Below, one piece after another: positions 15,431 through 23,994 of a stretch of 39,859 bases of DNA (its first letter is position 1; each line of letters opens with the position of its first letter). The stretch comes from Bradyrhizobium sp. (lineage in GTDB: Bacteria; Pseudomonadota; Alphaproteobacteria; Rhizobiales; Xanthobacteraceae), in the NCBI GenBank assembly GCA_030681365.1, contig JAUXWH010000072.1:1-39859 (forward strand). Direction: 5' to 3'. Under the pieces are notes generated by a model. The model had not been told where the DNA came from. It saw only the letters and a list, made by a program, of their open reading frames with translations, and did not search any database. Made by a program: the position numbers and the translations under genes.

Positions 15431-16567
15431 GTGAACCTCGCGCTCAAAGACATCAGCCACAATCTCGGCCGCTTTTTGCTGACGTGTCTCGGGCTCAGCC
15501 TGCTGCTCGGCATCGTGCTTGCCATGGTCGGCATCTATCGCGGCCTGGTCGTGGAATCGCTCGGCCTCGTCCGCGCCGCGGGTGCGCAGGTCTGGGTCGT
15601 GGAAGGGGGTACGCGCGGTCCCTTCGCGGAGGCTTCACGGCTGCCGGGCGACACGCGGGAGGCCATAGCGGCGCAATGGGGCGTCGCCGCGGCCGGTAGC
15701 GTCTCCTATCAGAATATCGATGCGCAGCACCGCGGCCAGACCAAACGCCTGATGGTGGTTGGCGCACAGATCGCGCGACCCGGCGAGGCACCGTTGGTGG
15801 TCGAGGGACGGCCGATCCTGCGCAGCCGCTACGAGGCGGTCGCGGACCGCGGGGCGGGACTGGTTCTCGGCGAGCAGATCAGGCTCGGACGCGATACGTT
15901 CACCGTAGTCGGCTTGACCAGCGGCCTCGTGGCCTCAGGCGGAGACCCCGTCATCTTCATCACCTTGAGAGACGCCCAGAAGCTGCAATTCGACCTGACG
16001 CCGGCGGCCGCGCGACGGGAAGCCGTGCGCTCCGCCGGCGCGACCGCGACTACCGACACGGTGAACGCCATTTTGGTCAGGCTGCTGCCGGGCGTGGATG
16101 CAAATCGCTTCGCGCAGGACATCGTGCGATGGAAGCACCTGGCGGCGCTCACCCAGGACGACCAGGAAGCCGTTCTTGCACGTTCCGTCATCGATCGCGC
16201 GCGCCGTCAGATCGGCTTGTTCACGACCCTGCTGCTCACCGTGTCTACGGTGATCGTCGGCCTCATCATCTACACCATGACGATCGACAAGAAGAAGGCG
16301 ATCGCGACCCTCAAGCTGATCGGGGCGCCCGATCGCCGCATCGTCGGGCTGATCGTCCAGCAGGCGATTGCCATGGGGGTCATCAGCTTCCTTACCGGCG
16401 CAGCCCTGATCGGCGCCGGCCACGGCTATTTTCCGCGCCGGGTGGTTCTCGAGCCGGCGGACGCCATGGCTCTGTTCGGGGTGGTGATTGTCGCGTGCCT
16501 GCTTGCAAGCGCGCTCGGCGTTCGCACCGCGCTCAAGATCGACCCCGCTTCGGCACTCGCGGGGTAG
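15431..16567 (+). CDS. DevC/MacB-type ABC exporter permease (FtsX domain)
   Basis: 378 residues from GTG 15431, one base after the previous stop. An N-terminal membrane span (about 15-38) is followed by a large periplasmic domain (VVEGGTRGPFAEASRLP...) and three C-terminal spans at about 262-365. TMTIDKKKAIATLKLIGA is the FtsX-domain coupling segment. This topology is that of DevC and MacB permeases, which use a mechanotransmission mechanism. Unlike MacB, the ATPase is a separate gene downstream. Confidence 0.88.
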   Translation: MNLALKDISHNLGRFLLTCLGLSLLLGIVLAMVGIYRGLVVESLGLVRAAGAQVWVVEGGTRGPFAEASRLPGDTREAIAAQWGVAAAGSVSYQNIDAQHRGQTKRLMVVGAQIARPGEAPLVVEGRPILRSRYEAVADRGAGLVLGEQIRLGRDTFTVVGLTSGLVASGGDPVIFITLRDAQKLQFDLTPAAARREAVRSAGATATTDTVNAILVRLLPGVDANRFAQDIVRWKHLAALTQDDQEAVLARSVIDRARRQIGLFTTLLLTVSTVIVGLIIYTMTIDKKKAIATLKLIGAPDRRIVGLIVQQAIAMGVISFLTGAALIGAGHGYFPRRVVLEPADAMALFGVVIVACLLASALGVRTALKIDPASALAG

Positions 16568-16569
16568 TC

Positions 16570-17292
16570 ATGGCCGAACAGCCCGTCGTCGAAGTCAGAG
16601 AGATCAGCAAGCATTTTGGCGAGGAGCCCACCCGTGTCGATGCGCTTCGCGGCGTTTCGCTCGATGTCTATCCGGGAACCGTGATCGGCCTGCGAGGTCC
16701 GAGCGGATCGGGCAAGAGCACGCTGCTGAACGTGATCGGCTGCATTCTCGAACCGACTTCCGGGAGCATGCGGCTCAACGGCGAACTGGTCTATGACGGC
16801 AAGTGGCTGCGCGCCGACCTGCGCGGGTTGCGACTCGAGAAGATCGGATTCATCTTCCAGTCGCATAATCTTCTGCCGTTTCTCAATGCCTGGGAGAATA
16901 TCGCGGTCACCCGCATTCTGGCCGGCGCGAGCCCGGCGCAGGCCAGGACCCGGGCGATCGAGCTTCTGACATATCTCGGTATCGAGCGGCGCAAGGACGC
17001 CATGCCCGGGCAGCTTTCAGGTGGAGAGGCGCAGCGGGTGGCCATTGCCCGCGCGCTCGCCAACGACCCGCGCATCATCCTGGCTGATGAGCCGACGGCT
17101 GCGCTCGATTCGCAACGAGCCGGCACCGTCATGGACATGCTGCGGAAAGTTGCGGAGGAACACCGAAGCGCCGTCATCGTCGTCACCCATGACGAGAAGA
17201 TTTTCGACCGGTTCGACCACATCTATTCGTTGCGGGATGGTGCGCTCGAACCGGCGGCGGGAGCGGTTGCCGAAATTCCGGTTGTGGGATGA
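16570..17292 (+). CDS. DevA/LolD-type ABC exporter ATPase
   Basis: 240 residues from ATG 16570, two bases after the permease stop. Walker A is GPSGSGKST at 43-51, the Q-loop is FIFQSHNLLPFLNAWENI, the signature is LSGGEAQRV, and Walker B reads ILADEPTAALD. These are standard for the LolD/MacB/DevA exporter class. With the two preceding genes it makes a complete ATPase-permease-adaptor set; an outer-membrane TolC partner is not encoded in this window. Substrate unknown: glycolipid, peptide or lipoprotein are family precedents. Confidence 0.9.
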   Translation: MAEQPVVEVREISKHFGEEPTRVDALRGVSLDVYPGTVIGLRGPSGSGKSTLLNVIGCILEPTSGSMRLNGELVYDGKWLRADLRGLRLEKIGFIFQSHNLLPFLNAWENIAVTRILAGASPAQARTRAIELLTYLGIERRKDAMPGQLSGGEAQRVAIARALANDPRIILADEPTAALDSQRAGTVMDMLRKVAEEHRSAVIVVTHDEKIFDRFDHIYSLRDGALEPAAGAVAEIPVVG

Positions 17293-17324
17293 CGTCCAGC
17301 CATCCAGCCCCGGGACCATCAGCA

Positions 17325-17338
17325 TTGATCCAGATCAA
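17325..17338. promoter_or_regulatory. perfect FixK/FNR box
   Basis: TTGAT-CCAG-ATCAA matches the TTGAT-N4-ATCAA consensus bound by FNR, FnrN and FixK2-type activators exactly. Its centre lies about 65 bases upstream of the ATG at 17397, a spacing compatible with class II activation (centre near -41 of a transcript starting about 24 bases before the ATG). Low-oxygen induction of the next gene is therefore predicted. Confidence 0.75.
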
Positions 17339-17396
17339 TGAAAGCGACGGCCGCGCTCGGCCAGTCTTGCGCATTCATTTTCTGAAGGATGCTGCA

Positions 17397-17489
17397 ATGC
17401 CTCTCGATTCCATTCTGGTTTCCGTCGCTGTCGTCGCCATGTTTTCGGTTTTCGCGGGCGTACTGTGGTGGGGCGACACCCAGGCCTGA
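17397..17489 (+). CDS. 30-aa single-pass membrane protein behind a FixK/FNR box
   Basis: ATG 17397, with AAGGA 8 nt upstream, to TGA 17487-17489. The product is 30 residues: MPLDSI, a hydrophobic helix of about 20 residues, then WWGDTQA. One membrane span is predicted. The length and behaviour resemble small accessory subunits of respiratory oxidases (CydX- or CcoS/CcoQ-like), but no oxidase genes are nearby and the resemblance is only in form. The perfect FixK/FNR box upstream argues for microaerobic expression. Confidence 0.6.
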   Translation: MPLDSILVSVAVVAMFSVFAGVLWWGDTQA

Positions 17490-17519
17490 TCGCTGCTTCG
17501 CCTCGCCTGCCCCGATCCC

Positions 17520-19547
17520 TCAGCCGGCAATGGCTCGGCGCCGTCGTACACGGCGCCAGCGCCGGACTGTGAGTGCCAAAAACCCGATCGTGAGCGCAAA
17601 CAGGATCGCCTTGGCCCAAAATCGTCCGCCGGGCCGGTCGATGGTGCGCGACCGCAGCGACGGCGCCTCGCCCGGCCGCGCCAGCCGGAACGCCACCATG
17701 CTGTCGCCGATCGAGGTGCCGGATTCGGAATGGCCTCCGGCGCCGATCGCGACATATTGCTCGCCCTTCCACAGATAGGTCATGGGATTGGCGACGCCAG
17801 GGACCGGCAGCCTGCCCTGCCAGAGTTCTGCGCCCGATTTCGCATCCAACGCGCGCAGATAAGCGTCCATCGCACCGGTGAAGACCAGACCGCCGGCGGT
17901 GATCGCGACGCCGTTTACCAGCGGGGTTCCGAAATTGAACGCGATCCCGAGCGGGGCGCGGTCTTCCGTAGTGCCGACCGACGACTGCCACAGAATATTT
18001 CCCGCCTTCAGGTCGACGGCCATCGTTACGCCCCAGGGCGGCTTGTTGCAGGGCAGGCCCAATGGCGAGGCCAGCAGCGCGCGCGTCATCGCAAACGGTG
18101 CGCCGCGCTGCGGTCCAAAATCATGGTCCGCCGGCGCCCTGAACCCTTCCGCATCGCTGCGCGGAATCAGCTTGACGATATGCGCGGCACGGCTGGTGTT
18201 GACATAGAGGAGTTGATTGATCGGGTCGAACGCAACACCGCCCCAGTTCACACCGCCGCCGGTCATCGGAAAAAACACCGTCCCCTGTGTCGAGGGCGGC
18301 GTGTAGAGCCCCTCGTTGCGCGCCGCCGCAAGCCGCTGGCGGCACAACGCGCGATCCCTGAACGGAATGAGGCCGAACATATCGTCCGGCGAAATCCGGG
18401 GCGGTACAAGCGCCGGCACGTGGGTCGGAAACGGCTGCGTCGGCGACAGCTGCTCGCCGTCCGCGCCGCCCTGCGGCACGGCGCGTTCCTCGACCGGCCA
18501 GACCGGCTTGCCATTGTCACGGTCGAGCACGAAGACAAGACCCTGCTTGGTCGGCTGGATCACGACGTCGCGCATGCCCTGCCCGGTATCGATCCGAGCC
18601 AGCGTGGGCTGCGCCGGCAGGTCGAAATCCCAGACGTCGTGATGGACGGTTTGAAATGACCACACCAGTTCGCCGGTTTCGGCGCGCAGCGCCACCACGG
18701 AATTGGCATGCTCGTTGTTGCCGGGCCGCTTGCCGCCCCAGAAATCCGGGCTCGGCGACGACGTCGGCAGGAACACCAGCCCGCGGTCCTCGTCCACCGA
18801 CATCGGCGCCCAGACATTGGCGTGGCCCGCGACGATGCCGCCATGGACCAGCGGATCGAAACTCCAGCGCGGCCGCCCGGTCCTCGCATCGAAGGCGCGC
18901 ACGGTGCCGGGCGGCGCTTCGGCGCGGCGATTGTCCGAGATCGCGGAGCCGACAATGACGACGCCGCGGCTCACCACCGGCGCGGAGGTGATCTGGAATT
19001 CGCCCGGCCAATCCAGCGATCCGGTCTCGAGCTTGATCGCGCCTTCGGTGCCGAAGCCGGCGCAGGGAATGCCGGTGCGCGCATCCAGCGCGATGACGCG
19101 GGCGTCGTTGGTGCCCATGAATATCCGCGCACGGCAGGCCGCATTCGCCGCAAGCGGGTCGTCGACCCAGAAGGCAACGCCGCGGCAATTGTAGCGGTTG
19201 GCCGGCCGTTGCCCGGTGCTGATTCTAGGGTCGTAACGCCATTTTGGCGCGCCGCTGCCGGGATCGAGCGCGATCACTTCGTTGAACGGCGAACAGAAGA
19301 TCAGGCTGTCCTCGACCAATAGCGGCGTTGCCTGAAACTTCGTCCGCGCCATCACGGCGGGCGCCCGGCGCTCGAGGTCTCCGGTGCGAAATTCCCACGC
19401 CCGCACCAGATTGCCGACATTGGCCGGCGTAATCTGGGCGAGTGGCGAAAACCGCATGCCGCCGCGATCGCCGCCCCAATGCTCCCAGGCCGCCGCCGAT
19501 TCGGCGGCGAGGATGCCGAAAACAAACAGCGTCAGAAATCGTCGCAT
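17520..19547 (-). CDS. PQQ-dependent (quinoprotein) dehydrogenase, membrane-anchored
   Basis: 675 residues from ATG 19545-19547 (a GTG nine bases earlier is possible). A signal peptide (MRRFLTLFVFGILAAESAAA) precedes the beta-propeller. Family motifs include GGDRGGMRFSPLAQI, NRYNCRGVAFW, FQTVHHDVWDFDLPAQP and GGGVNWGGVAFDP; the last two belong to the PQQ-binding glucose/quinate dehydrogenase group. Canonical membrane glucose dehydrogenase has five N-terminal helices; this protein instead has a cleavable signal and a single C-terminal helix (about 645-664) with an Arg-rich tail. Periplasmic oxidation of a sugar, alcohol or polyol feeding the respiratory chain is likely; substrate unknown. Confidence 0.85.
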   Translation of the reverse strand: MRRFLTLFVFGILAAESAAAWEHWGGDRGGMRFSPLAQITPANVGNLVRAWEFRTGDLERRAPAVMARTKFQATPLLVEDSLIFCSPFNEVIALDPGSGAPKWRYDPRISTGQRPANRYNCRGVAFWVDDPLAANAACRARIFMGTNDARVIALDARTGIPCAGFGTEGAIKLETGSLDWPGEFQITSAPVVSRGVVIVGSAISDNRRAEAPPGTVRAFDARTGRPRWSFDPLVHGGIVAGHANVWAPMSVDEDRGLVFLPTSSPSPDFWGGKRPGNNEHANSVVALRAETGELVWSFQTVHHDVWDFDLPAQPTLARIDTGQGMRDVVIQPTKQGLVFVLDRDNGKPVWPVEERAVPQGGADGEQLSPTQPFPTHVPALVPPRISPDDMFGLIPFRDRALCRQRLAAARNEGLYTPPSTQGTVFFPMTGGGVNWGGVAFDPINQLLYVNTSRAAHIVKLIPRSDAEGFRAPADHDFGPQRGAPFAMTRALLASPLGLPCNKPPWGVTMAVDLKAGNILWQSSVGTTEDRAPLGIAFNFGTPLVNGVAITAGGLVFTGAMDAYLRALDAKSGAELWQGRLPVPGVANPMTYLWKGEQYVAIGAGGHSESGTSIGDSMVAFRLARPGEAPSLRSRTIDRPGGRFWAKAILFALTIGFLALTVRRWRRVRRRRAIAG

Positions 19548-19618
19548 GACGCCCACTGCATCACGATGATTGCTCAGGGGTCAATGACGCCGGCGAACAT
19601 CCGTTGCAAAAGCCAGCC

Positions 19619-21094
19619 TCAGTATCTGCCCCTCGATCGGTCCTGGTAGCGGCCTCCGTCGCCGTAACTGCCGCCGCGACCGTAACTGCCGCCGATACCG
19701 ATGCCGATCGATGGTCCCCGCGGCACGTAATAACGCGGCGGTGGGCGGCGAATGACCACGACGTCGTCGTCTTCGACATAGCGTCGCGGCGGCGTGCGCT
19801 CGACGCGCTTGGGCGGATTGGGCTCGGTGCGCTTCTTCGGCTTATCGACCTTCTTCAGCGGCACGATCGGCGTGGTGCAGGGACAGGTCGGGCCGAGCGA
19901 GGCGTTGGTCGGCTGGTTCGGGCCGCCGGCCGGGCCTGACGCCGTCGCACCCGAGGCATTCGCCGCGCCGCCGCCCGTCGCGACGGCGGCGACGAAGTTC
20001 GGACGATTGCGCAGCCGTTCTTCCAGTTTGCGCGCGGTCGGGGTGAGGTCGCTGTCCGGAAATCGCGCGATGAAGGCGCGGTAACCGGCCGCGGTATTGA
20101 TGATCACCGCTTCATTCCAGGCCTTCATGCGGCGGTGACGAACCAGCCAATCGCGCGCCTGCAAGCCCAGCGGCGTTTGCGCATAGAGGGTCGCGAAGGC
20201 GTCATAGGCCTCGTCGGTGCCGTCGGCGATGATCAATTCATTGGCGGCCTCGACCGGCTTGCCTTTCAGGTCGCGCTTCCATTCGTCGACGGTCTTCTTG
20301 ACGGACGCGAGTTTGGGACCGGCAGCGGCGGGACCAACGAACCGGAAGTCATCGGTCAGCGAGGAACTGTCCCACGGCGTCTGCCGTCCTTCGGTCGCCT
20401 TGTTGACCGCAACGCGCACGCGCTTGAAGGTATCCTCGATCGAAAGTCCGGGCTCCTTGGCCACGGCTAGCAGCGCCGTGGTGTAGGGGCTGTTGGCGCC
20501 GCTGCCATCCTCGGCTTCGGCGCCCGGCGAGGTCGAGAACGACATGAAGGTGCCGGGCGCGCCGGTCTTGGCATCGACGATGGCGAGCCCGCGCGCGGCG
20601 GTCTTGTTGATGTCCGGGAACGGGTTGTTGCGGCAGGAATCGAGCAGCAGGATGCGGGTCTTGCTGGGCACCGAGGCCAGCGTGTTCAGGATGTCGTTGA
20701 GGCGCACCGCCTGCAGCGGAATGTCGGTTTCACGTTTCGGATCGATGTCGACCGGCACCAGAAAATTCTCGCCGTCGATCTGCAGGCCGTGGCCCGCATA
20801 GAACACCAGCGCGACGGTATCGGGGCCTTTCTCCGAAACCTTGGCCGCGAACTCGCCGACCTTGGCGCGCAGTTCGTTCTGTGAAAGATCGGCGGCGGTC
20901 AGCACCTCGAAACCGGACTCGGTCAGCATTTGCGAAACGGCTTTAGCGTCGTTGGCCGGATTGGGCAGCGGAACCACGGCGCGATAGTTCGACTGACCGA
21001 TGACGAGCGCGACACGGTTTTCGGCAAGTGCTGCGTGCGAGCCCAGCAGGATTCCCGCGGCGAGAAATGCATGGCGAAAAATGGAACTGATCAT
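19619..21094 (-). CDS. secreted metacaspase-like C14 peptidase
   Basis: 491 residues from ATG 21092-21094, with GGAG 8 nt upstream. A signal peptide (1-24, ending AALA) leads to a caspase fold at about 26-250. The catalytic His102 is in FYAGHGLQ and Cys154 in LLLDSCRNNPF, so the dyad is intact. A helical middle (about 275-375, DEWKRDLKGK, ARDWLVRHRRMKAWNEA) is followed by an Ala/Gly linker with CPC, a Lys/Pro-rich stretch and a final Gly/Tyr/Arg/Ser tail (SYGRGGSYGDGGRY). The protein should be periplasmic or cell-surface. Bacterial family members are mostly uncharacterised. Confidence 0.88.
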   Translation of the reverse strand: MISSIFRHAFLAAGILLGSHAALAENRVALVIGQSNYRAVVPLPNPANDAKAVSQMLTESGFEVLTAADLSQNELRAKVGEFAAKVSEKGPDTVALVFYAGHGLQIDGENFLVPVDIDPKRETDIPLQAVRLNDILNTLASVPSKTRILLLDSCRNNPFPDINKTAARGLAIVDAKTGAPGTFMSFSTSPGAEAEDGSGANSPYTTALLAVAKEPGLSIEDTFKRVRVAVNKATEGRQTPWDSSSLTDDFRFVGPAAAGPKLASVKKTVDEWKRDLKGKPVEAANELIIADGTDEAYDAFATLYAQTPLGLQARDWLVRHRRMKAWNEAVIINTAAGYRAFIARFPDSDLTPTARKLEERLRNRPNFVAAVATGGGAANASGATASGPAGGPNQPTNASLGPTCPCTTPIVPLKKVDKPKKRTEPNPPKRVERTPPRRYVEDDDVVVIRRPPPRYYVPRGPSIGIGIGGSYGRGGSYGDGGRYQDRSRGRY

Positions 21095-21175
21095 GGCGAA
21101 TCTCCAAGCTGTCAATTGGTCAGTCGTATCGGCGCCGAGGTTCAAATCCGGATCGCGAATACCCAGCTGTTCTGC

Positions 21176-21295
21176 TTATTTTGATTTTTGGCAGGTTCCG
21201 CCAGCCGCGCGACGTTCCAAGGGTCGTATTGCGTGGGCGGGCGTAGCCTGCATGGTGATCATCGCTACCGCCATCGCCCCCGTGAAGGTCTTCAT
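21176..21295 (-). CDS. 39-aa small secreted protein
   Basis: Minus-strand ATG at 21293-21295 has GGGAG about 9 nt upstream. The first 22 residues (MKTFTGAMAVAMITMQATPA then HA) form a convincing signal peptide with an A-x-A cleavage site. Only 17 residues would remain, IRPLERRAAGGTCQKSK, including one cysteine. It ends 81 bases before the metacaspase start on the same strand, so the two could share a transcript. Its 3' end is the short repeat also found at 678-704. Function unknown. Confidence 0.5.
   Translation of the reverse strand: MKTFTGAMAVAMITMQATPAHAIRPLERRAAGGTCQKSK
21177..21204 (+). repeat. 28-base short repeat, copy 2 (other copy at 678-704)
   Basis: Matches the 678-704 block over 25 or more positions. 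Here, read on the minus strand, it encodes the last residues (GGTCQKSK, stop) of the 39-aa secreted protein. In the other copy the equivalent minus-strand frame reads GTTCQNQN and continues. Confidence 0.5.
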
Positions 21296-21465
21296 CGCCC
21301 GGTCTCCCTGCCATATCGGCTGCCAACCTATCCTGCGGAACGATCATGGCAAAGCCCGGGGATGGTGTGTCCCAAGGGACCCGGTCCCAGCAATGTTGAT
21401 GATGCAGCAGCGCGAATTAACCTCAATTGCGGGCAATTTTAGCCGGCTCGGGATAAAATCGGCGG

Positions 21466-21876
21466 ATGCGGCAGGTCGTTGTTCACTGGGCGTTGATGGT
21501 CAGCGCGGCGTTGGTCCTGGCGGGCTGCGGCCTTGCCGACAGCCGCTCGCCGGTGCCCGAGTTCATGCGCGCCAAGGCCCCCGATCTGCCGCCGCCGGAA
21601 ACGCCGCCCGACGTCAAGCGGCTGGTGCGCGAAAAACTGGATTCGATGTTCACCGCCGCCTCGAACCCGCGCAACGTCAGGGTATCGCCGCCGCTCCGCG
21701 AGGTCAGGGGCACGGGCTGGATCGCCTGCGTCAGGGCCGAACTGACCTCGGTCATGGGCAAGCCGCTGGGCGCCGAGACCTATCGCCTCATCATCAGCGG
21801 CGACGCGATCGCCGACCGGCGGCGCGCCGAGCCCGACGACAGCTGCGCATCCGAAAGTTACGAGCCGATTAGCTGA
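21466..21876 (+). CDS. 136-aa lipoprotein
   Basis: Start ATG 21466; the ribosome site is weak. Residues 1-20 are a hydrophobic signal and the lipobox LAGC places lipidated Cys at residue 21. A Pro-rich linker (APDLPPPETPPDVKRL) is followed by a compact domain containing GTGWIACVRAELTSVMGK and YRLIISGD, with two Cys (about residues 87 and 128) that could form a disulfide. Outer- or inner-membrane periplasmic lipoprotein; no domain recognised. Confidence 0.75.
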   Translation: MRQVVVHWALMVSAALVLAGCGLADSRSPVPEFMRAKAPDLPPPETPPDVKRLVREKLDSMFTAASNPRNVRVSPPLREVRGTGWIACVRAELTSVMGKPLGAETYRLIISGDAIADRRRAEPDDSCASESYEPIS

Positions 21877-21912
21877 CCTGCTGGCAGGCGATGTCGCGCC
21901 GACCCGGCGGAA

Positions 21913-22167
21913 TCAGTGCCGTCGAAACGGGGGATCATTCTGGGAAGGTCTGATTGTCTGGGACGCAGCGAGCCACTGCGCCTTGGCGTTGCGCATCAGC
22001 AGCTTCACGATCTCGTTTCGAATCTCGGGTATCGGCGCCAGCCCGATCACGTCGTCGGCCTGGCGCAGGATCTGCTCTCTCGCCACTGCGGGCAATTTCG
22101 CCCAGCACAGCACCACGGTTGCGCCAAGATGCTGGAAGATCAATTCGTCGGACGGGCGATCTGACAA
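21913..22167 (-). CDS. 84-aa helical hypothetical protein
   Basis: I place the start at a TTG (22165-22167) because AAGGAGG lies exactly 7 nt upstream; an upstream in-frame start at 22209 lacks a ribosome site. The product reads SDRPSDELIFQHLGATVVLC, then several amphipathic helices (REQILRQADDVIGL, RNEIVKLLM). No membrane span or motif. I recall similar short proteins in Bradyrhizobium, function unknown. Confidence 0.65.
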   Translation of the reverse strand: MSDRPSDELIFQHLGATVVLCWAKLPAVAREQILRQADDVIGLAPIPEIRNEIVKLLMRNAKAQWLAASQTIRPSQNDPPFRRH

Positions 22168-22267
22168 GGTGGAGCCTCCTTGAGTGTGGGACGCAATAAA
22201 AAGGATCACGACGATTTCGGACGCAACGCGAACAGCATTTTCGCGTCAATGCGACGCGACGTCGGCG

Positions 22268-23619
22268 TCAGGCCGCCCGGATCGTGGCGAAGAACCCCTC
22301 GACACTGCTGCGCAGCATCTCCGATTGCTGCGAGAGCTCGTTGGCGGAAGACAGCAATTGCGTCGCGGTCAGACCGGTTTCGCTCGCCGCCTGGCTGACA
22401 CCGCCGATGTTGCTCGAAACGTCCTGAGTGCCGCGGGCAGCTTCCTGAATGTTGCGTGCGATCTCGGCCGTCGCCATGCCCTGTTGCTCGACGGCTGCGG
22501 CGATCGCCGTTGCAATCTCGTTCACCGATCCGATTGTTGTTCCGATCTCTTCGATCGAACCCACGGATTGCCTGGTTGCCGTCTGGATAGCGAGAATCTG
22601 CTGGCTGATTTCATCAGTCGCCTTCGCGGTCTGCTCGGCCAAAGCCTTGACCTCGGAGGCGACCACGGCGAAACCCCTGCCTGCATCGCCGGCGCGCGCG
22701 GCCTCGATGGTGGCGTTCAACGCCAGCAGGTTGGTTTGGCCTGCGATGGTGTTGATGAGCTCGACGACGGCGCCGATCCGTTGCGCCGCTGCCGCCAGGC
22801 CCTGCATCCCGGCGCTGGACTGGCCGGCTTGATCGACCGCCATGCCGTCATCCGCGTCGACTCCGTAACCTGACGCCCGATCTCCCTGACGGACGAAGTC
22901 AGTTGCTCTGTGGCCGACGCTACCGCCTGCACGTTGGCGGATGCCTCTTCCGAGGCTGCGGCTACCGCGCTCGATTGTTGGGTCGATTGTTCGGCATTGG
23001 CCGCAAGCGCATTCGCGGCGCTCTGCAGATTTTTCGCCGAGCCTCCGATGGTCTTCAGCGCGATATTCATCCGACCGTCGAAATCCCCGATCGCGGCGGC
23101 GATCTTGTCCTGCTGCTTTTGGCGCTCCGTCAGCATCGCTTCCTGATAGACTGAAATCGCGATGTCCATGTCCAGCAGGACCGCGCAATTCAGCGCGGTC
23201 AGCACCGCCGAGAGACGACTCTGTTTCCAGCGATAGCGACGAACCGCGAGGGTGGAAAGCTGGCTCAGCACAAAATTGTAGCCGCCGATATACCAGCGCG
23301 GCTCCAGCCCGATCTTGTTATGGATCAGACCGATCTTGCGCACGCCCTGCATGTATTCATGATCGAAACGACCGTTGAACAGCCGCGCCCAATGCGCCTC
23401 CTGCGCCGCCTTGAGCCGAGAAATCTCGCTGCCGATCATGCGCGCAAGTTGCGGTTCCCTCGTAACATGCTGATAAAAGCCTTCGAGAACCTCTGGCAGC
23501 GCCGGCTCGACAACGCTCCAGAATTCGCGCAGCAGCTCTCCGGTCGCCGCATCGATGCGCATGAAGCGCATCCGGATTTCGCGATCTTGACTTCCCTCGG
23601 CCACGATTGCTTGCGCCAT
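22268..23619 (-). pseudogene. globin-coupled methyl-accepting chemotaxis protein, interrupted by a frameshift
   Basis: Start ATG 23617-23619 with AGGGGG 9 nt upstream. The first frame encodes a protoglobin-type sensor (about residues 15-170) with proximal heme His100 in [20 protein letters not shown], then the start of an MCP signalling coiled coil ending [13 protein letters not shown]. Near 22849-22857 the frame must shift for the rest of the MCP domain to be read: [20 protein letters not shown], then the hairpin tip and [12 protein letters not shown], ending FATIRAA. The protein lacks membrane spans, like HemAT oxygen sensors. Either a true mutation or a sequencing error; otherwise both halves look well preserved. 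Confidence 0.85.
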
Positions 23620-23777
23620 GAATATTTCCCCCTGAATGAAATGCCTGATTATTTCTGGAACGCATGCTCCTCGCAAAACGCGAGGCCAACGGAATGCGGA
23701 CAATGCGGCGTCTTCACCATGGAAAGGCTAAATCGATTCTTGGAAAAACTCCGAGCGCCAAAACTTGATCCATGTTG

Positions 23778-23791
23778 TTGATCTGCGTTAA
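23778..23791. promoter_or_regulatory. degenerate FixK/FNR-type box
   Basis: TTGAT-CTGC-GTTAA matches TTGAT-N4-ATCAA in eight of ten positions. Extra half-sites flank it: TTGAT at 23765-23769 and ATCAA at 23793-23797; the TTGATCT (23778-23784) and AGATCAA (23791-23797) arms form a perfect 7-bp inverted repeat. It lies between the divergent globin-MCP gene and the FNR-like regulator, so it could control either or be the regulator's own operator. Confidence 0.5.
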
Positions 23792-23994
23792 GATCAAGAC
23801 ACGCGACAATACCTCCTTCAGGTTGCAGGCAGATCCTGTTCTATACGTTTGCTAGATCGCGCGGTTGCCGGCGATTGAGCAGCGCCCGCAATTTTATTTG
23901 CTCTATTAGCGAATTCTGATAGACGCGACTGCAACAGTTCTCCAGCATCGGAGGATTGCACTCGCACGGTTGCGAGCATCAGGCAAAACTTCTC

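Noticed and set aside
21137..21152. GGTTCAAATCC, resembling a tRNA T-loop
   Set aside because: The flanking bases do not form a 5-bp T-stem, and no acceptor or anticodon arm lies at the right distance.
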